A stretch of DNA of 64,000 nt from Loripinus fragilis (GCA_964019695.1 OZ026517.1:59517042-59581041), one strand, 5' to 3'. Counted from the first letter of the stretch, positions 23,101 through 34,659 are shown. Program-made: numbers and translations. Notes: generated by a model not told the origin, from the letters alone.

Positions 23101-25185
23101 AACTGCGAACATAATTGATGGCAATGTCCAGCTTCATATTCTTTCTCTTATACCAGATAACTTTCAAGGTGTAACAGAAATTGTTTCAGACCGTCTGCCA
23201 AAACCATCAAGAGTCAACATTGTAACTAAAGAAAACTTATAAAGTTCTTTGGGAGCAGCAAAATACTATTGATCTAAGACCTGAGGACTTAAGCACCAAA
23301 AGACTGGATAGGTTCCATGGCAAATGATGCAAAAAAGCAGCCTATCAAATTTCTGTTTGACCAATGTCAGAAATCTTAAGGTATTCTTAGAGGTACACGG
23401 TAGAGACATAGATTTTGCAAAATCAGAGTAAAGTTATCATTTGACAAGCATGGATGCAGAGGCAGCTGCAGTTAGATTGCTCTTGCCACTTCACAGGAAG
23501 AGATATATACCAGAGTCATACTCCATTGTATGCATATATGTGAAATGCTTTTAAACCCATATTTAATCAGGTGTTTGATCCCATGACACTGACATGCTGT
23601 TTCTGCTTTTGAAGAATGCTAAGGATTCAAGTTTGGCTGAGTCAGGTTGTTTGACGCTGGCACTGGCCACACATACAAAGAAAATTAAGTCTTTTGATGG
23701 CGAAAGATGAGGATCACACGAAATGCTTATAAGTGATGTTTGTCACAATTACCAATTTTAAAAAGTAATCTTAATTAATGTAACACATATAACACCATAG
23801 GAAGCTGTATATTTGTTAAAATATCTTTTCTTATGTATCAAAGGTATTCAGCATGCAAACTACATGAATAATTCAAATAAATAGATAGTTTTATGTCTTC
23901 TTTCTGTTTCTCAGACTTTCAATTCATTTATTCTTAAATTGATATGGTAACATACGTATCATACCATTACAGGCTAACCCCCTAGTTAATAGAGTGCAAA
24001 CATCTCTTATTTGATGCAGCTTGAATTGTTCTTTAAGGTAGGATATGTCTGCACAACTCCCAAAGGGGTGGAGAGGAACAGGGTTGTACTCAGTTTGCAG
24101 TCCTAATACAATACCATGATTCTACTGGTTGTGATGAAATGGGTGATTATTTTGCAATAGAAGCAGACACAATGATAGACATTGTGAGGGTGACTTGAAT
24201 AAAGATTGTTTTGAATAATTTTATTTAATAGGAATATTTATTAAATTGTGTCATTTAAATGAGAACTATTATTTTCTATCTATATGTCTATATATTTTAA
24301 TATTATAGGCATTAGGAAATATGTGATTACAAAGGTTATATATAACATAGGTAACACAATTCAAAGGGCTTGTTATCAGCAATGACTGTAATTACTAAAA
24401 CTAAGGCACCAGATGCTAGAGATTAATAGGAAAACATGTGAAAACCCGTATTTTTCTGAAATGTCATCTCTTACTTCCAAGAAAATTTCCTAGCTCATTC
24501 ATTATGCCATGTAACATACGTTACATACTTTAATAAGTGCTCTGATCCTGATGTCAAACTTGCAAATGTATGATTCTTTATTGCATTAGCAAGACAGTGC
24601 CAAAAATGTAAGATATCCACGAGCGTCAAATATTTTCATATATTTTTCTTCAATAATAGATACCAAAATTGGATACTTAAAATTGGGGATAGGGTTGTTT
24701 AATAGCTCATATAAAACAATGTATTTGAGATAGAAAAGCAAACTTTGTTTTTTCTATTAGTCAAATGAGTACTTTAGTAAACTAAGATTAAAAACACTTG
24801 TAAAATGCACAAATCGTCTGTAAAATGAATGATGTTAGTCACGATTTCAACTTTCAAAGGGAAATTTAATCTATGTAACGCACATAACACCATTGAAGGC
24901 TGCAATTTTGTTTAAAATGCTGCTTTTATGTAGCTTAGGCATCCAGCTTGCAAACTACATAAGAAATTTGAATAATTAGGTGGTTTAATGTCTTCTTTCT
25001 GTAGCTCAAACTTTCATTTTGATTTTTTCCTTAGTTTGTTACAGTAACATATGTAACAGGCTGTCAGAGACTAACGCCCCGGAGCACACAGTGCAAACAT
25101 CTCTTAAAAGATGCGGCTTGAAATTTTCTTCAAGATAGGATATGTCTGCAAAATTCCCTAGGGGGGGGAGCAGGACCTTTTTTAG
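20196..25185. mobile_element. About 5-kb element with repeated, inverted flanks
   Basis: The left flank unit, from about 20207 (CCCCCCCCTAGG, then AATTTTGCAGACATATCCTA) to about 20935, matches the reverse complement of about 25165-24480. Shared marks include CTCCGGGGCGTTAGTCTGT, TAACATACGTTAC, GAAAGTTTGGGCTAC and TTAAACAACCCTA. Further direct copies of the unit follow on the left (about 20936 and 21295), and one more inverted copy lies on the right (about 24085-23740). The middle, about 21960-23740, is unique and holds a relic reading frame. Layout fits a large DNA transposon with tandemly reiterated inverted ends. The left end cuts a SINE. No clean target duplication seen. Class unknown. Confidence 0.65.
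23040..23730 (+). pseudogene. Relic ORF in the 5-kb element, resembles a transposon-borne protein of unknown function
   Basis: With many stops, one frame reads ANIIDGNVQLHILSLIPDNF followed by EIVSDRLPKPSRVNIVT. Further on it gives SMDAEAAAVRLLLPLHRK and finally HDTDMLFLLLKNAKD. The order IDGN, a SxEExxxR-like block, then DTD is what I recall from a widespread, uncharacterised repetitive protein family of marine invertebrates, with acidic residues reminiscent of PIN/FEN-like nucleases. This match is from memory and from short motifs, so the identification is weak. What is clear is that the segment was once coding and is now broken by at least ten stops. Confidence 0.4.
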
Positions 25186-25547
25186 CTCGAAGTCTATTCC
25201 CTATGAGCTAGGAAACATCCCAACTGACTGAATACACTAAGCACCAACATTGATTTGAATGTTAGCCACTCACAACAAAGCAAAGCCAGTTTTACAGTCA
25301 TTGGAATTTTTGGTGTAGTTTGTTCGTAATTCAAGTCACATACAATTAAATCACATGACTAATTCAGCCAATCAAAATGTATACCGGATGCAAGGATCCA
25401 TTATCAAAATACCAGCATTCGCAAGCATATTGTCATGTATGTATTGTATCCGAAATACCGTGTAGTTGACATGGGCCGTTCAGCACCCTGCAGACATAAA
25501 TACCTGGAAACATTTCTTTGGTATTTCTGACAACATCCGTCTATTTT
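25186..25547. other. Non-coding, no gene seen
   Basis: Sequence between the right end of the 5-kb element and the repeat copy at 25555. Nothing recognised. Confidence 0.4.
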
Positions 25548-25554
25548 ACTGACC

Positions 25555-25790
25555 GTTCCAAGGCGGTGCTTCTTTTGTGGATCATTTTAGTTATTTCTGT
25601 CTTGTTTTGTTATGCTTTTATGCACGTCTGTTTGTTGATGCCTTGTGGTCACCTGCTGGGAAAGGATTGGCCTCTTGGCGCTCCTTTGTGATGTCTAATT
25701 GTGACGCTGTCACTTTCCTATTGGTATCCTGGGTCAGGTGTGGTGCTTGATTGTATCGATTCCTGATCGTTGCCCTCTTTCTTACTTTGT
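25555..25790 (-). repeat. Third copy of the 9809-10283 dispersed repeat, inverted
   Basis: The reverse complement matches about 9812-10050. Shared blocks include TACTGACCGTTCCAAGGCGG, ACCTGCTGGGAAAGG and GTATCCTGGGTCAGGTGTGG. It carries only the left part of the family as seen in block 9809-10283. Confidence 0.82.
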
Positions 25791-25799
25791 TTGCATTCT

Positions 25800-26379
25800 A
25801 AAATCAGCATATGAGACATTGGCATAAGTCACTGCACCAGTGCAGCCAGTGTTACTGTAACTGAAGAAAGTCTCAAAATCCCAGCAAAAGCAGTGACACT
25901 GTGCCATCTTGCTATCAAGTCAATTGATCTAGACATATTTCTAACGCAACCGAAAATAACATAATATATTCTGCTACCATACTTTTATTTAAATTGAATT
26001 GGTGTTTGATTTTAGTGGTAAGTTTAATTTCGTTCAGAAAGTGCTTGGGACGTCGTCTGTTATTTTTAGTCTGTAAGCTATCATTAACTTTTCTGGCTTG
26101 AAATGATAGATATGGGAAATAACTTTCACGTGAAATGATACATTTCTCATGATATGTTAACTCCCATACCTTATCATTGATTGTCTGCAAACCATGCTCT
26201 GATCTGGGGTTATGTTGATAATGGGTGGGTGGGGTGTAATGTTCTTGTTCTTATAAACTTGTAGGCAACATTGAAGAGGTTCTCATTTGACCTTGTACTG
26301 TTTGTAAGAGGGAAAGAGAAATACGCCCCGAACCCTGCCATTGTTTGAAAGGAGAACAAGACACAAGCTCTGCCGCCCA
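25800..26379. other. Non-coding, no gene seen
   Basis: A 91-codon minus-strand open frame (26190-25915) has no recognisable domain. Otherwise nothing noted. Confidence 0.4.
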
Positions 26380-26615
26380 TTCAAGCATGTTTAGAATTTA
26401 ACAGCATGTTTAAAACTTTTTACCTACACCTTTTGTCGTCTGCAAACAGTTTGAAACCAGATCAGGAATGACGTAACGTCAGTCCTGATCTTGATCCAAA
26501 CTATTTGACACTCTGATAATGTTCTTGAAGGATGGATTTGAAAAGGTTGATTTTGAAAAAAGTCAGCAGATGACAAGAAAGGCATGAAAACTAGCCCAGC
26601 ATGCTAAGAGTTAAT
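26380..26615. mobile_element. GTCTGCTGA / CAAACTGTTTG hairpin-type dispersed repeat
   Basis: Inverted halves carry TTTGTCGTCTGCAAACAGTTTG and the converse GATCCAAACTATTTGACACTC, with AAAGTCAGCAGATGACAAGA at the far end. The same parts recur at 28225-28350, 28388-28640, 30050-30225, 30330-30690, 33360-33700, 38780-38960, 62160-62215 and 63190-63510. A MITE-like nonautonomous family that accounts for much of the intergenic DNA in this window. Confidence 0.65.
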
Positions 26616-26798
26616 TACCAGTAATGGAAAGTCCATTATAGAACAGTTGCACTACCTTGTTAAACACTTGAACCCTTACACGTGACACGTAAAATTGTCA
26701 GCAGTCGATTTTTTTCTTTATTTGTCTTAAGGCATTTGATTTTGATGTTTCATTTGAATTCTCTTGCGCAGATACTTCGTAAAAATATCAAGACTTAT

Positions 26799-27830
26799 TA
26801 TAGCCCCGCTTTGAAAAAGTGCGGGCTATATTGGATTTGGGTTGTCTGTCATTTCGTCTGTCCATCCGTTCGTCCCTCATAATTTCGTTGCCGCTCAATA
26901 TCTTGAAAACTCTTCTATAGAATTTATCCAAAATTTGTATGTGCATTGATATCGACATGATATAGCATGGGATAGTTACATGTCAATTTTCCCCAATTTG
27001 TACTAGAGTAATGGCCCTTGATTTATGCCAAAATTTCGTTTCCGCTCAATATCTTGAGAACAAATTGACAGAATTTTACCAGATTTTGTATGTACATTTA
27101 TATTGACAAGTTCTAGCTTGGAATTATTACACGTTATTTTTAGCTCATTTGTACCAGAGTTATGGCCCTTGATTTATGCCAAATTTCATTTCCGCTCAAT
27201 ATCTTGAGAACAAATTGACAGAATTTCACCAAATTTTATACATGCATTCATATTATCAAGATCTAGCTCAGGATTTTTACACATTATTTTTCGCGCATTT
27301 GTACCAGAGTTATGGCCCTTGATTTATGCCAAAATTTTGTTTCCGCTTAATATCTGGAGAACTAATTGACAGAATTTCACTAAATTTTATATATGCATTC
27401 ATATTGACAAGATCTACCTGAGTATTGTCAAATGACATTTTTCTCACATTTGTACCAGTGTTATGGTCCTTGATTTACGCCAAAATTCGTTTCCGTTCAA
27501 TATCTTGAGAACAAACGGACATAATTTTACCAAATTTTATATATGTATTCATATTGACAAGATCTTTGTTGGGATTGTCACACAATATTTTTCTTACATT
27601 TGTACCAGAGTTATGGCCCTTGATTTACTCAAAAATTTCGTTTCCGCTCAACATCTTGAGAACAAATGGACAGATTTTGACCAAACTTTATACTGACAAG
27701 ATCTACGTTGGAATTGTAAGCGGTCATTTATCTCAATTTTGTAAAAGTTATGGCCCTTGATTGATGTCAGAATTACGTTACCACTTAATATACCTGAGAC
27801 GCTCTGGCCTTTTACTTCATGTAAAGCACT
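26799..27830. repeat. 150-bp tandem array preceded by a hairpin and GTCT-rich tract
   Basis: A hairpin TATAGCCCCGC / GCGGGCTATA (26799-26830) is followed by a GTCTGTCC-like tract (26842-26875). Then come about 6.3 units with starts 150-151 bp apart (CCGCTCAATATCTTGAG at 26891, 27042, 27192, 27343, 27493 and 27644). Each unit contains TGTACCAGAGTTATGGCCCT. The hairpin, microsatellite and tandem-core arrangement recalls the pearl-type repeats described from bivalves; that link is tentative. Open frames inside are repeat-derived. Confidence 0.88.
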
Positions 27831-27896
27831 GCAGCTTGGCTATAGTCAGATTATCTGACAATTCTAGTTTGCTCTAAAACCAAGAGAAATGTAACC

Positions 27897-28218
27897 GGAC
27901 CGCGTAGCGCAGTCGGTAACGTGTCTGGCAACAGATGTGAGTCTGACTGCAGATCCAGGGGTCGCGAGTTCGATCCCGGCCCAGTCCCATACTTTCGTGG
28001 AGATTGATCATGAAATAATTTCTACGGTCATTCTCCTCCCTTCCGCTGAAACATTCAAGAAGGGTTGTTGTCAGTTACAAGCGAAAGTATGTGCACGAAG
28101 TACTGGTTAACTGCTTGTTCAAGCTTTCTCAGGAAAAATGTGGTTAGGTGAACTGACCGTCCCGCCATGACCATAGCTGTTGACTTGGGACGTAAAGCAA
28201 CAAAACAAACAAACGAAG
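27897..28218 (+). mobile_element. Full-length tRNA-derived SINE
   Basis: The 5' tRNA-like head (27897-27988) has box A TAGCGCAGTCGGTAACG and box B GAGTTCGATCCCGG, with GGAC/GTCC pairing at its ends. A body of about 200 bp follows, then a 3' tail TTGACTTGGGACGTAAAGCA and CAAACAAACAAACG. Layout matches bivalve tRNA-SINEs. The head is about 92 nt, longer than a normal tRNA without variable arm, so I do not call it a functional tRNA. Confidence 0.8.
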
Positions 28219-28224
28219 AGAAAC

Positions 28225-28454
28225 GACACACAGGTGTGATGTTGACGCTTTAACTCTGTCGTCTGCTAACATTTGCAAACAGTTTGGATCCAGAAAAGGG
28301 CTGACAGAAAATTGGTGCTGATCTGGATTCATACATTCTGACACTCTTAGCCAGATAAAAACAACAACAAAAATAAAACATAAAAAACTGCATCAAAATG
28401 GTGTCTGCTGAAGTCATCTGCTGAATAAACTGCTAACACTATTGTGCTCTCGAC

Positions 28455-28518
<64 letters not shown>

Positions 28519-28690
28519 GTCTGCTGATCTGGGTCTTAACTATTTGACCAACCTCCTCATAAAACATTTCAGCAGATGACAAAAGGAGACGACAAAGAGC
28601 AGACGACTGTTTTGTGATAGACGCTTGTAAAGGGTCAACACCAGCTGATCAAGATCAGGCCTCGAGATTATAAGACTTGAGTACAGTCTT
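28225..28690. repeat. Fragments of the GTCTGCTGA hairpin family
   Basis: CGTCTGCTAACATTTGCAAA and CAGTTTGGATCCAG at 28259-28295, then GTCTGCTGAAGTCATCTGCTG (28401-28421), and TTTCAGCAGATGACAAAAG with GATCAGG at 28567-28658. A CTAT microsatellite sits within. Confidence 0.6.
28455..28522. repeat. ATCT tetranucleotide microsatellite
   Basis: About 16 ATCT units, ending in GTCT, embedded in a hairpin-family fragment. Confidence 0.96.
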
Positions 28691-28772
28691 AAACTCAAAA
28701 TGAAGCGCAATGATTGGCTGCTCGCGGACACGTGTCCGAAAGGAACCAATCATTGCGCTTTATTTTGAGTTT
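28691..28772. repeat. Near-perfect hairpin, 27-bp arms
   Basis: Arm one reads AAACTCAAAATGAAGCGCAA and then TGATTGG; arm two (28746-28772) is its reverse complement with one or two mismatches. The loop contains the palindrome CGGACACGTGTCCG. Confidence 0.9.
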
Positions 28773-28779
28773 GAGAATT

Positions 28780-29504
28780 AACTCAAATTTAAAAACTCCG
28801 TGCCTGTTCTCGAATAGAATTTAACAAGATGCACAATTTGAAGATGTCGTCTTCTGAAAATTTCTGTAGCTTTATAGGAGAAGCAAAATATGCAAATGTT
28901 GTATGCTGAAAATTTCACACTTCACAAATTCCACACCGTGAAAGATTGGTACCAATTCCCCACAGCGCGTGAAAAATTGATACCAATACGACAGGTTTTT
29001 TAAACTTGTGAAAAATGCGCATGTAGTGAAATTATATCTAGCATACATGCGTATTCATCACAATGATAAAATACCCCCCAAATTCTGCTGCATTTTGCAA
29101 TCGATTCCAATTCTTCAGAATCGTGCATGACATTATTTTATAACTGGCACGATTCTAACAGGTTACATGTAAATTTCATAAGTTTTACAGTTGAAACATC
29201 TGGGACAGGAGTTAGAATATTCAAATGCAAACCAATTACATGAAACGCCTCGCAAACAGAAACAAACACCAGTCTTTCATTTTTTTATTGAGAATCTTTG
29301 GAGATTTTTCAATCAGTTCAGGAAAATTTTCAATCAGTGTTGCAAAGAAACAGGCTCTGACCCACCTGTGTAGTTACAAATCCTATCTGCGCCTTTTGGT
29401 ATAAATACAAAATTAAGATGTCCTCATGATGCGCCTCGTGTTTAGCTAAGGAGAGCTAGATTCAGCTTTCCCTCAACTTTATATGCCTTTGTTGGGTGGA
29501 TCCC
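28780..29504. other. Non-coding, no gene seen
   Basis: A 60-codon + strand open frame (29191-29373) lacks recognisable features. No other structure noted. Confidence 0.4.
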
Positions 29505-29840
29505 GTTTTTTTTTAGCTCAGATTGTGGTCATAGGATGTCCGTCGTACGTCAGTCCGCCCTGGTATGTAGCATCAGCTAGTGGTCCTCTACCGTGATTGT
29601 TCACAATATGACCATGGGGCCAAACTGGCCCGCCCAGAGTGCCAACGTGCTGTTAATTTTGTCAACATAATTAATGGGCACTTTTCAATGTAAAGCTTTA
29701 TAATGAAACTGCTGATCTATAAAACATCAAAGCTGGGATTTGGGAGGAGCTATGATTTGCTATTATCCTTATAAACAGTCATTCTCAGGCGAGCTACCCC
29801 TGGCCAGAAGGCCCTCTTGCTTCTATATAAAGTATCGTGA
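29505..29840 (-). repeat. Dispersed bivalve repeat with GTCCGTC tract, minus orientation
   Basis: Runs from TTTAGCTCAGATTGTGGTC and ATGTCCGTCGTACGTCAGTCC to TAGTGGTCCTCTACCGTGAT and GACCATGGGGCCAAACTGGCC. The reverse complement resembles the element at 56873-57243 (TTGGTAGAG...CTAG, GACCTAG). Recognised as a common clam-type dispersed repeat from memory; no coding potential. Confidence 0.55.
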
Positions 29841-30049
29841 TCCTGAGAGACACTTTGATATGGCCTGTGTCATCTATTACAAAATAATGTCCACTCTGGC
29901 ATTCAAAATTGTGAAGTAAAACACTCAAAAGTTATATAGAATGTTTCACGAATTAGTTTGTGGTGATTAGGGACCTATTGGATTTTGGCATCCAGTTATT
30001 CTTAAAATGTTCGTTTCAAGACACGATTTTCGCTTACTGTTGACAGAAT

Positions 30050-30690
30050 CATTCAAATTCATTGCACCAAGCCTCTTTCCTGATCTGGATCCAAACTGTT
30101 TGACACTCTAATTGTATTACCAAAACAATATTCTGAAAAAGTTGATTTTGAAAAAAAGTCAACAGAGGACAAAACATGAAAATGTACCCAGCATACAGAG
30201 CGTTAATTTATTTAGTAGGAAAGGGCAAAGTGGCATTGTCAATTACTGAGCAAATATTAACAGACAGATTTTAATTGTAAATTAAAAATCTTAAATGCCC
30301 CAGATAAAAGATCTATAATAAAAAGTCCCTGCTGGTGGCATATTTTTTCATCCGCTGTTAACCTTCAATTTGCAAACAGATTGGACCCAGATCAAGTCCC
30401 ACAAAACACCTGAAAGATTTTGTTTTAGAAAAAAAGATAATTTATTTTTTCCGTGCAAACTGCAAAATAACCGAATATACAAAACTTCATTTTTGTACTT
30501 GTAGTCTGCAGTACTCTTTCGATAGACTTAAAATTTAAGATGCATGCTGCTTTTGTCGTCTGCTGATTTTTAAAAACCCAGAATTTAGGAATACCATCAG
30601 ACGGCAAACAGTTTGGATCAGGATCAGGCCTTTCATTAATTGATGAATCAGATATGGGTCCAAACTGTGCTCAATGATTATAAGCAGACT
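30050..30690. repeat. Several fragments of the GTCTGCTGA hairpin family
   Basis: 30070-30215 has CTGATCTGGATCCAAACTGT, TTTGACACTC and AAAAAGTCAACAGAGGACAA. 30365-30395 has TTTGCAAACAGATTGGACCC. 30553-30690 has TTGTCGTCTGCTGATTTTTA, CATCAGACGGCAAACAGTTT and GATCAGG. Pieces appear in both orientations. Confidence 0.6.
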
Positions 30691-30699
30691 AGCAAGCAA

Positions 30700-32879
30700 G
30701 GAGTTAAAAGCCATTTTCTCTATATTAGGATGTAAGATGATCTGATGTCTGTAAAACATAAACCATATGTGGATTAAAAGCAAGTTAATATTGACAGAAT
30801 TGTGTCAATAGACTTCGTAGAATCTAGCACCTCCGCGGGAAGTCCACGGTGAAACAATATTGACTTAGACACTACATTGAAATTACAGTTATTTGCATAC
30901 CCATTTTGTAATTAACAAGGTTATGAGATAGAAAAATGTAATCAATATCTGTACGGAGGCATAACTCTCTTACACATGTTGAGTATTTATTTGGAAAAGA
31001 CTTGTGCGTTAGTAGATTTTCCCTTCTGCTGCTATTTGGCCTTATGATCGAAATGTTCAAGCACAACGTACAAGTAACGGGCATCTACCAGACAATAAAC
31101 AGACTGTTCCCATACATCACCATACAAGTAATAGTTATACCATGGGTTGTCCATCTGTACGTGGAAATAATCCACGAGCAGGACCAGAATTCGAACTCAC
31201 CTATCCTCTTTTACAGTCCATAGAAGTCAGATAAATATCAATCGATCTGACAGCCGAATGCAAAACAAATGTTTCATAAATGCCCTCTACCAATGTTGCT
31301 GAGCAGAGAAAAATGGATGTCAGATCTAAATATATAAAGCATCTTTTAACAAAAGTATTTTCAAACGTTCCGTGAAATGTCATCGGCATAGAATAGACAA
31401 AAAGTTCAACTTGGATGAAAAATGGCTTCAAAAGCTGAATTTAGATTATTTTCTGCACATCTCCAGACGACAAAAAACATGAAAAATTACACAGTAGGCT
31501 AAGAATTAAGGGAATCTTCAGATAATTTACACGAAGTTCAACTTGTATCATATATGGATTCCAAAGCTATAATTAGACTATTTTCCAAACCTCTCCTGAT
31601 TCTATATTCAAGGAATAGAACGTCCTCACGCTAGAAAATCACTGTCCTCGAACAGCGCAGTCATCGCAGGTTGGTTGTAGTGGACGAGAGCTCAAAATAT
31701 ACTATTAAGGTTTACTTTGATCCATTCTATAAGCAAGTTCTTTACTTACAATTAATAATTTTCACGACGATGTTTTCATTTTGAATTATCACCTAGCAAA
31801 AGTTGTCCATTTTGGCTCAATTTGAACCTTTAAATTCTAAAACTAGCCATGTACCAACCAATTCTGGCCAGCCAGTGGGCTATGCACTGAACCGAAGTTA
31901 TAAGTAGCTACCATACAATTTTTGCTCCCATTCAGAAAGTAAAACATTGCTCTCACAAAATTTAAAATTCTATAAAAAGGTCCAAGGCTTTGTCGAGACT
32001 CTGCAAATTATGTAATTTTAAAATGACTGGTAGACCTTGCACTGACGAGGCCCGAGTAAAGGTACCATCATTTGAAAACGTCATATTTTTAGTGCGCTAT
32101 AAACCATTCATCAGATACGTTATCCATTTATATTTTAATTAGTTTGAAGATGTTTATAAAGCTGTGATATAAGATGAAAAGAATCAAAAGTTTTTTTGAC
32201 AAATGAACACTCCATTGCTCTTCTAAGTTAACATGAAGACAGCCACGGTCAACAACTTAATCGAAGGATTTTTAGCTTAGCCATGCAGTTTGCATACTCA
32301 CTTTGCATTGCTCTGTACGCTTTATTTTCTGCGGCACAGCAGTGCATTTTTCATGGGGTCTTTATTATGAATTGGCGTCAGTGTTTTGGTTAAAATTTAA
32401 AAGAAATCTTTAACGAATGCCATTTAAATGGCCTTTAAAGTTTCACGATAAAATCGAAAGTGGATACCAAATTATGATAAAATTTCGTTAGAAAATCGGC
32501 CATCAAGTTGCATGATGTTTTGTCAAACATATAAACATAAAATAAAACACATACAATGATTTTAGTATGTGCAGCTGATGATTTCCGAAAGTTTCGGAAA
32601 ATTCGGAAAATTATCAATTTTTAAAAGGTGATTGTTTCCCTGAAAAAAAAAGGATTAAGCCATTTTTGTTTATGTTCTGGAATCTATGTTTACTTAAGAT
32701 AAAATGCAAAAAAAATCAGTACATGTACTTTAACATTGTTTAATGTGCAAGGGTTTAAAATGAGGGCTGACCATATTTGAAGTTATTCAAGCTTTTCATA
32801 TTGTACGCATAGTTCTGTATATCGTATTTTCTGGCCCAATGATCGGGTCGTCGACTGAATACATATTTTAGACCTTCAA
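30700..32879. other. Non-coding, no gene seen
   Basis: About 2.2 kb without a supported gene. Short open frames (31002-31223 +, 31431-31201 -, 32617-32435 -) show no conserved motif. Sequence is AT-rich and largely unique in this window. Confidence 0.4.
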
Positions 32880-32975
32880 GTACTCTCTGCTTAGTACTGG
32901 TTCAAACCAGAAATTATCCGAACATTATTGAAAAGTTGTTACCTGGGACATAAAGCATTAGCTGAAACAAAAAAT
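32880..32975 (+). mobile_element. SINE 3'-tail fragment
   Basis: CTTAGTACTGGTTCAAACCAG, then GGGACATAAAGCATTAG. Both blocks match the 3' body of the SINEs at 55415-55715 (CTTAGTACTGGTTCAACACAG, GGGACATAAAGATTC). Confidence 0.65.
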
Positions 32976-33044
32976 TGTCCAAAAATGTTGGAAATGAATC
33001 CGAAATCCCAACTCACTGCTGTAGCAGACATTAAAGTGTGGCGT

Positions 33045-33312
33045 ACATGCGCGGATCCAGAAAATTTTATCAGAGGGGTCCAACTTTTGTTTTTAAGCTT
33101 ATGAAGGGAGAGGAGATCCAAATACCAATAAAACGGGCCATCATAGGCCCACCAGCGAAACGCCATTTTAAATGGCGTTTCGCTGGCGGACAGATGAAGG
33201 CCCAACATAGAATGCCGACTTGGTAGCTTTGTGACTTTGGTAAAATACCCTATATTTTTGTGATTTTTCAGGGGGGGAGGATCCCTGTCTCCCACTTCAG
33301 GATCCGCACATG
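33045..33312. mobile_element. GGATCC-ended MITE with perfect 5-bp target duplication
   Basis: Ends are CATGCGCGGATCC and GGATCCGCACATG, flanked by GCGTA on both sides (33040-33044 and 33313-33317). 268 bp long. An internal palindrome near 33160-33190 (AACGCCATTT / AAATGGCGTTTCGCTGG) is present. Overlapping open frames on both strands, up to 118 codons, are by-products of the repeat. Confidence 0.85.
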
Positions 33313-33359
33313 GCGTATAAAAATTTCAAATGACTTAAGAATATGTAGCCTTATTAGCC

Positions 33360-33700
33360 CCTTACGCTGTTGTGTCGTCTGCTGATTGTTTCAAATTAAT
33401 GTTTTCAAAAAGGCAAAAACAAAAACAAAAAACATGGGTTAACAGCAGGTGTTCACTTTGGCTGCTAACGTCTTGTCTGATTAACCGTCAGCTAACTAAT
33501 TTAAATTTTCTCGGTAGCAAACAGTTTTGATATATATATAACTACTCCCCTAGGATTAGTCTGATCTGGGTCCACACTATCTGTCTATCAAAATTATTCC
33601 TTGACGTAGGCGTTAATATGCAGTGGACGACTTCAGCAGAGGACATTTTCAGAGAGCATTGTTAACGAAGCAGGTGAAGGGTTGCAGGCGAAAAACAATG
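33360..33700. repeat. GTCTGCTGA hairpin-family fragments
   Basis: TGTCGTCTGCTGATTGTTTC at 33371, GTAGCAAACAGTTTTGATA at 33512 and TCTGATCTGGGTCCACACTA at 33560, then GACTTCAGCAGAGGACATTT at 33629. Inverted halves of the family, decayed. Confidence 0.55.
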
Positions 33701-33919
33701 TAAGTGGTACTCTATTTGGCCAATGCAATCCGTGCACTCAAATCAGACTTCTGATTCCCATAAAGCGACACCTACAATTTGCAGCAGACGAAAATTTCAA
33801 ATTTTGCTGCTTTTATAAAAATAACTAATAAGGCATTACATTTCATGAGAATCGTCTGCTTGAATTACCATACCTTATTTTTTCGAAAATTAGGAAAGAT
33901 GTTGAATAAATTTGTCGTC

Positions 33920-34510
33920 TGCTGAAGCCGTGATTGGTGCTGTCACTGTTAAATATTCTGACAAACATCGAGTGACTCAAAGACTTTATTCATGCAAAGA
34001 TTGATAAAAAATATTTATCTAGAACCAACTGCTAGTATTAACAGTACCTGACAGATCAGTGCAGACTCCAATCAGACTGTTTCATCAGAGCTTTCAATGC
34101 TTGCTAATTTTACAAGCAGTTGGTGAATTAAAGACTTTACATCAAGAAAAGATTAATATATTTTTATACCTAGAACCAACCGCTAGCATTATCAGTACAG
34201 ACTCCGATCAGACTGCTTCACCATAGCTCCCAGTGATTGCTAATTTGACAAGCAATTAGGGTTCCAAATTTAATTGATAAAAAGCAAGAGCTTATAAAAC
34301 ATTGACCCGTCAGTTCCTGACCAATCAGTGAAAACTTCTATCAGATGGCTTTTGGCTTCATCAAAGCTCTAACTGACAACTTCTCTGACAAGCAATTAGT
34401 GAACCAAAGTATGAAATTGATAAAAAGCAAGAGATTACCGGACTGACCACTATCATCAGTACCTGACCAATCAGCCTAAATTTGCTTATCAGTCATCAGT
34501 GCTGTATGCT
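33920..34510. repeat. Diverged tandem repeat, about 135-150-bp unit, about 4 copies
   Basis: Repeated blocks: CAGACTCCAATCAGACTG (34063) and CAGACTCCGATCAGACTG (34197); GACAAGCAATTAG (34247 and 34389); TTGATAAAAAGCAAGAG (34273 and 34418); and CCTGACCAATCAG (34316 and 34462). Confidence 0.75.
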
Positions 34511-34659
34511 AGACTTGCTGTAGGCTGAGAGATGATAATTAATGACCAATGTTTGTTAGTGATAGCCATGTTTATTATTTGTGTTTTCTGTGAGAAAAAA
34601 AGAGAGGGCAATAAGCAAGATTTTTGACTTAACCCTTGTAAATTTACACATTTATTATC

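Noticed and set aside
27897..27988. Functional tRNA gene
   Set aside because: Box A and box B are good, but the sequence is about 92 nt, the cloverleaf arms pair poorly and it continues into a SINE body and tail.
32939..33295. 118-codon minus-strand open frame
   Set aside because: Lies almost entirely in the GGATCC-ended MITE (33045-33312), overlaps an open frame on the other strand and has no recognisable domain.
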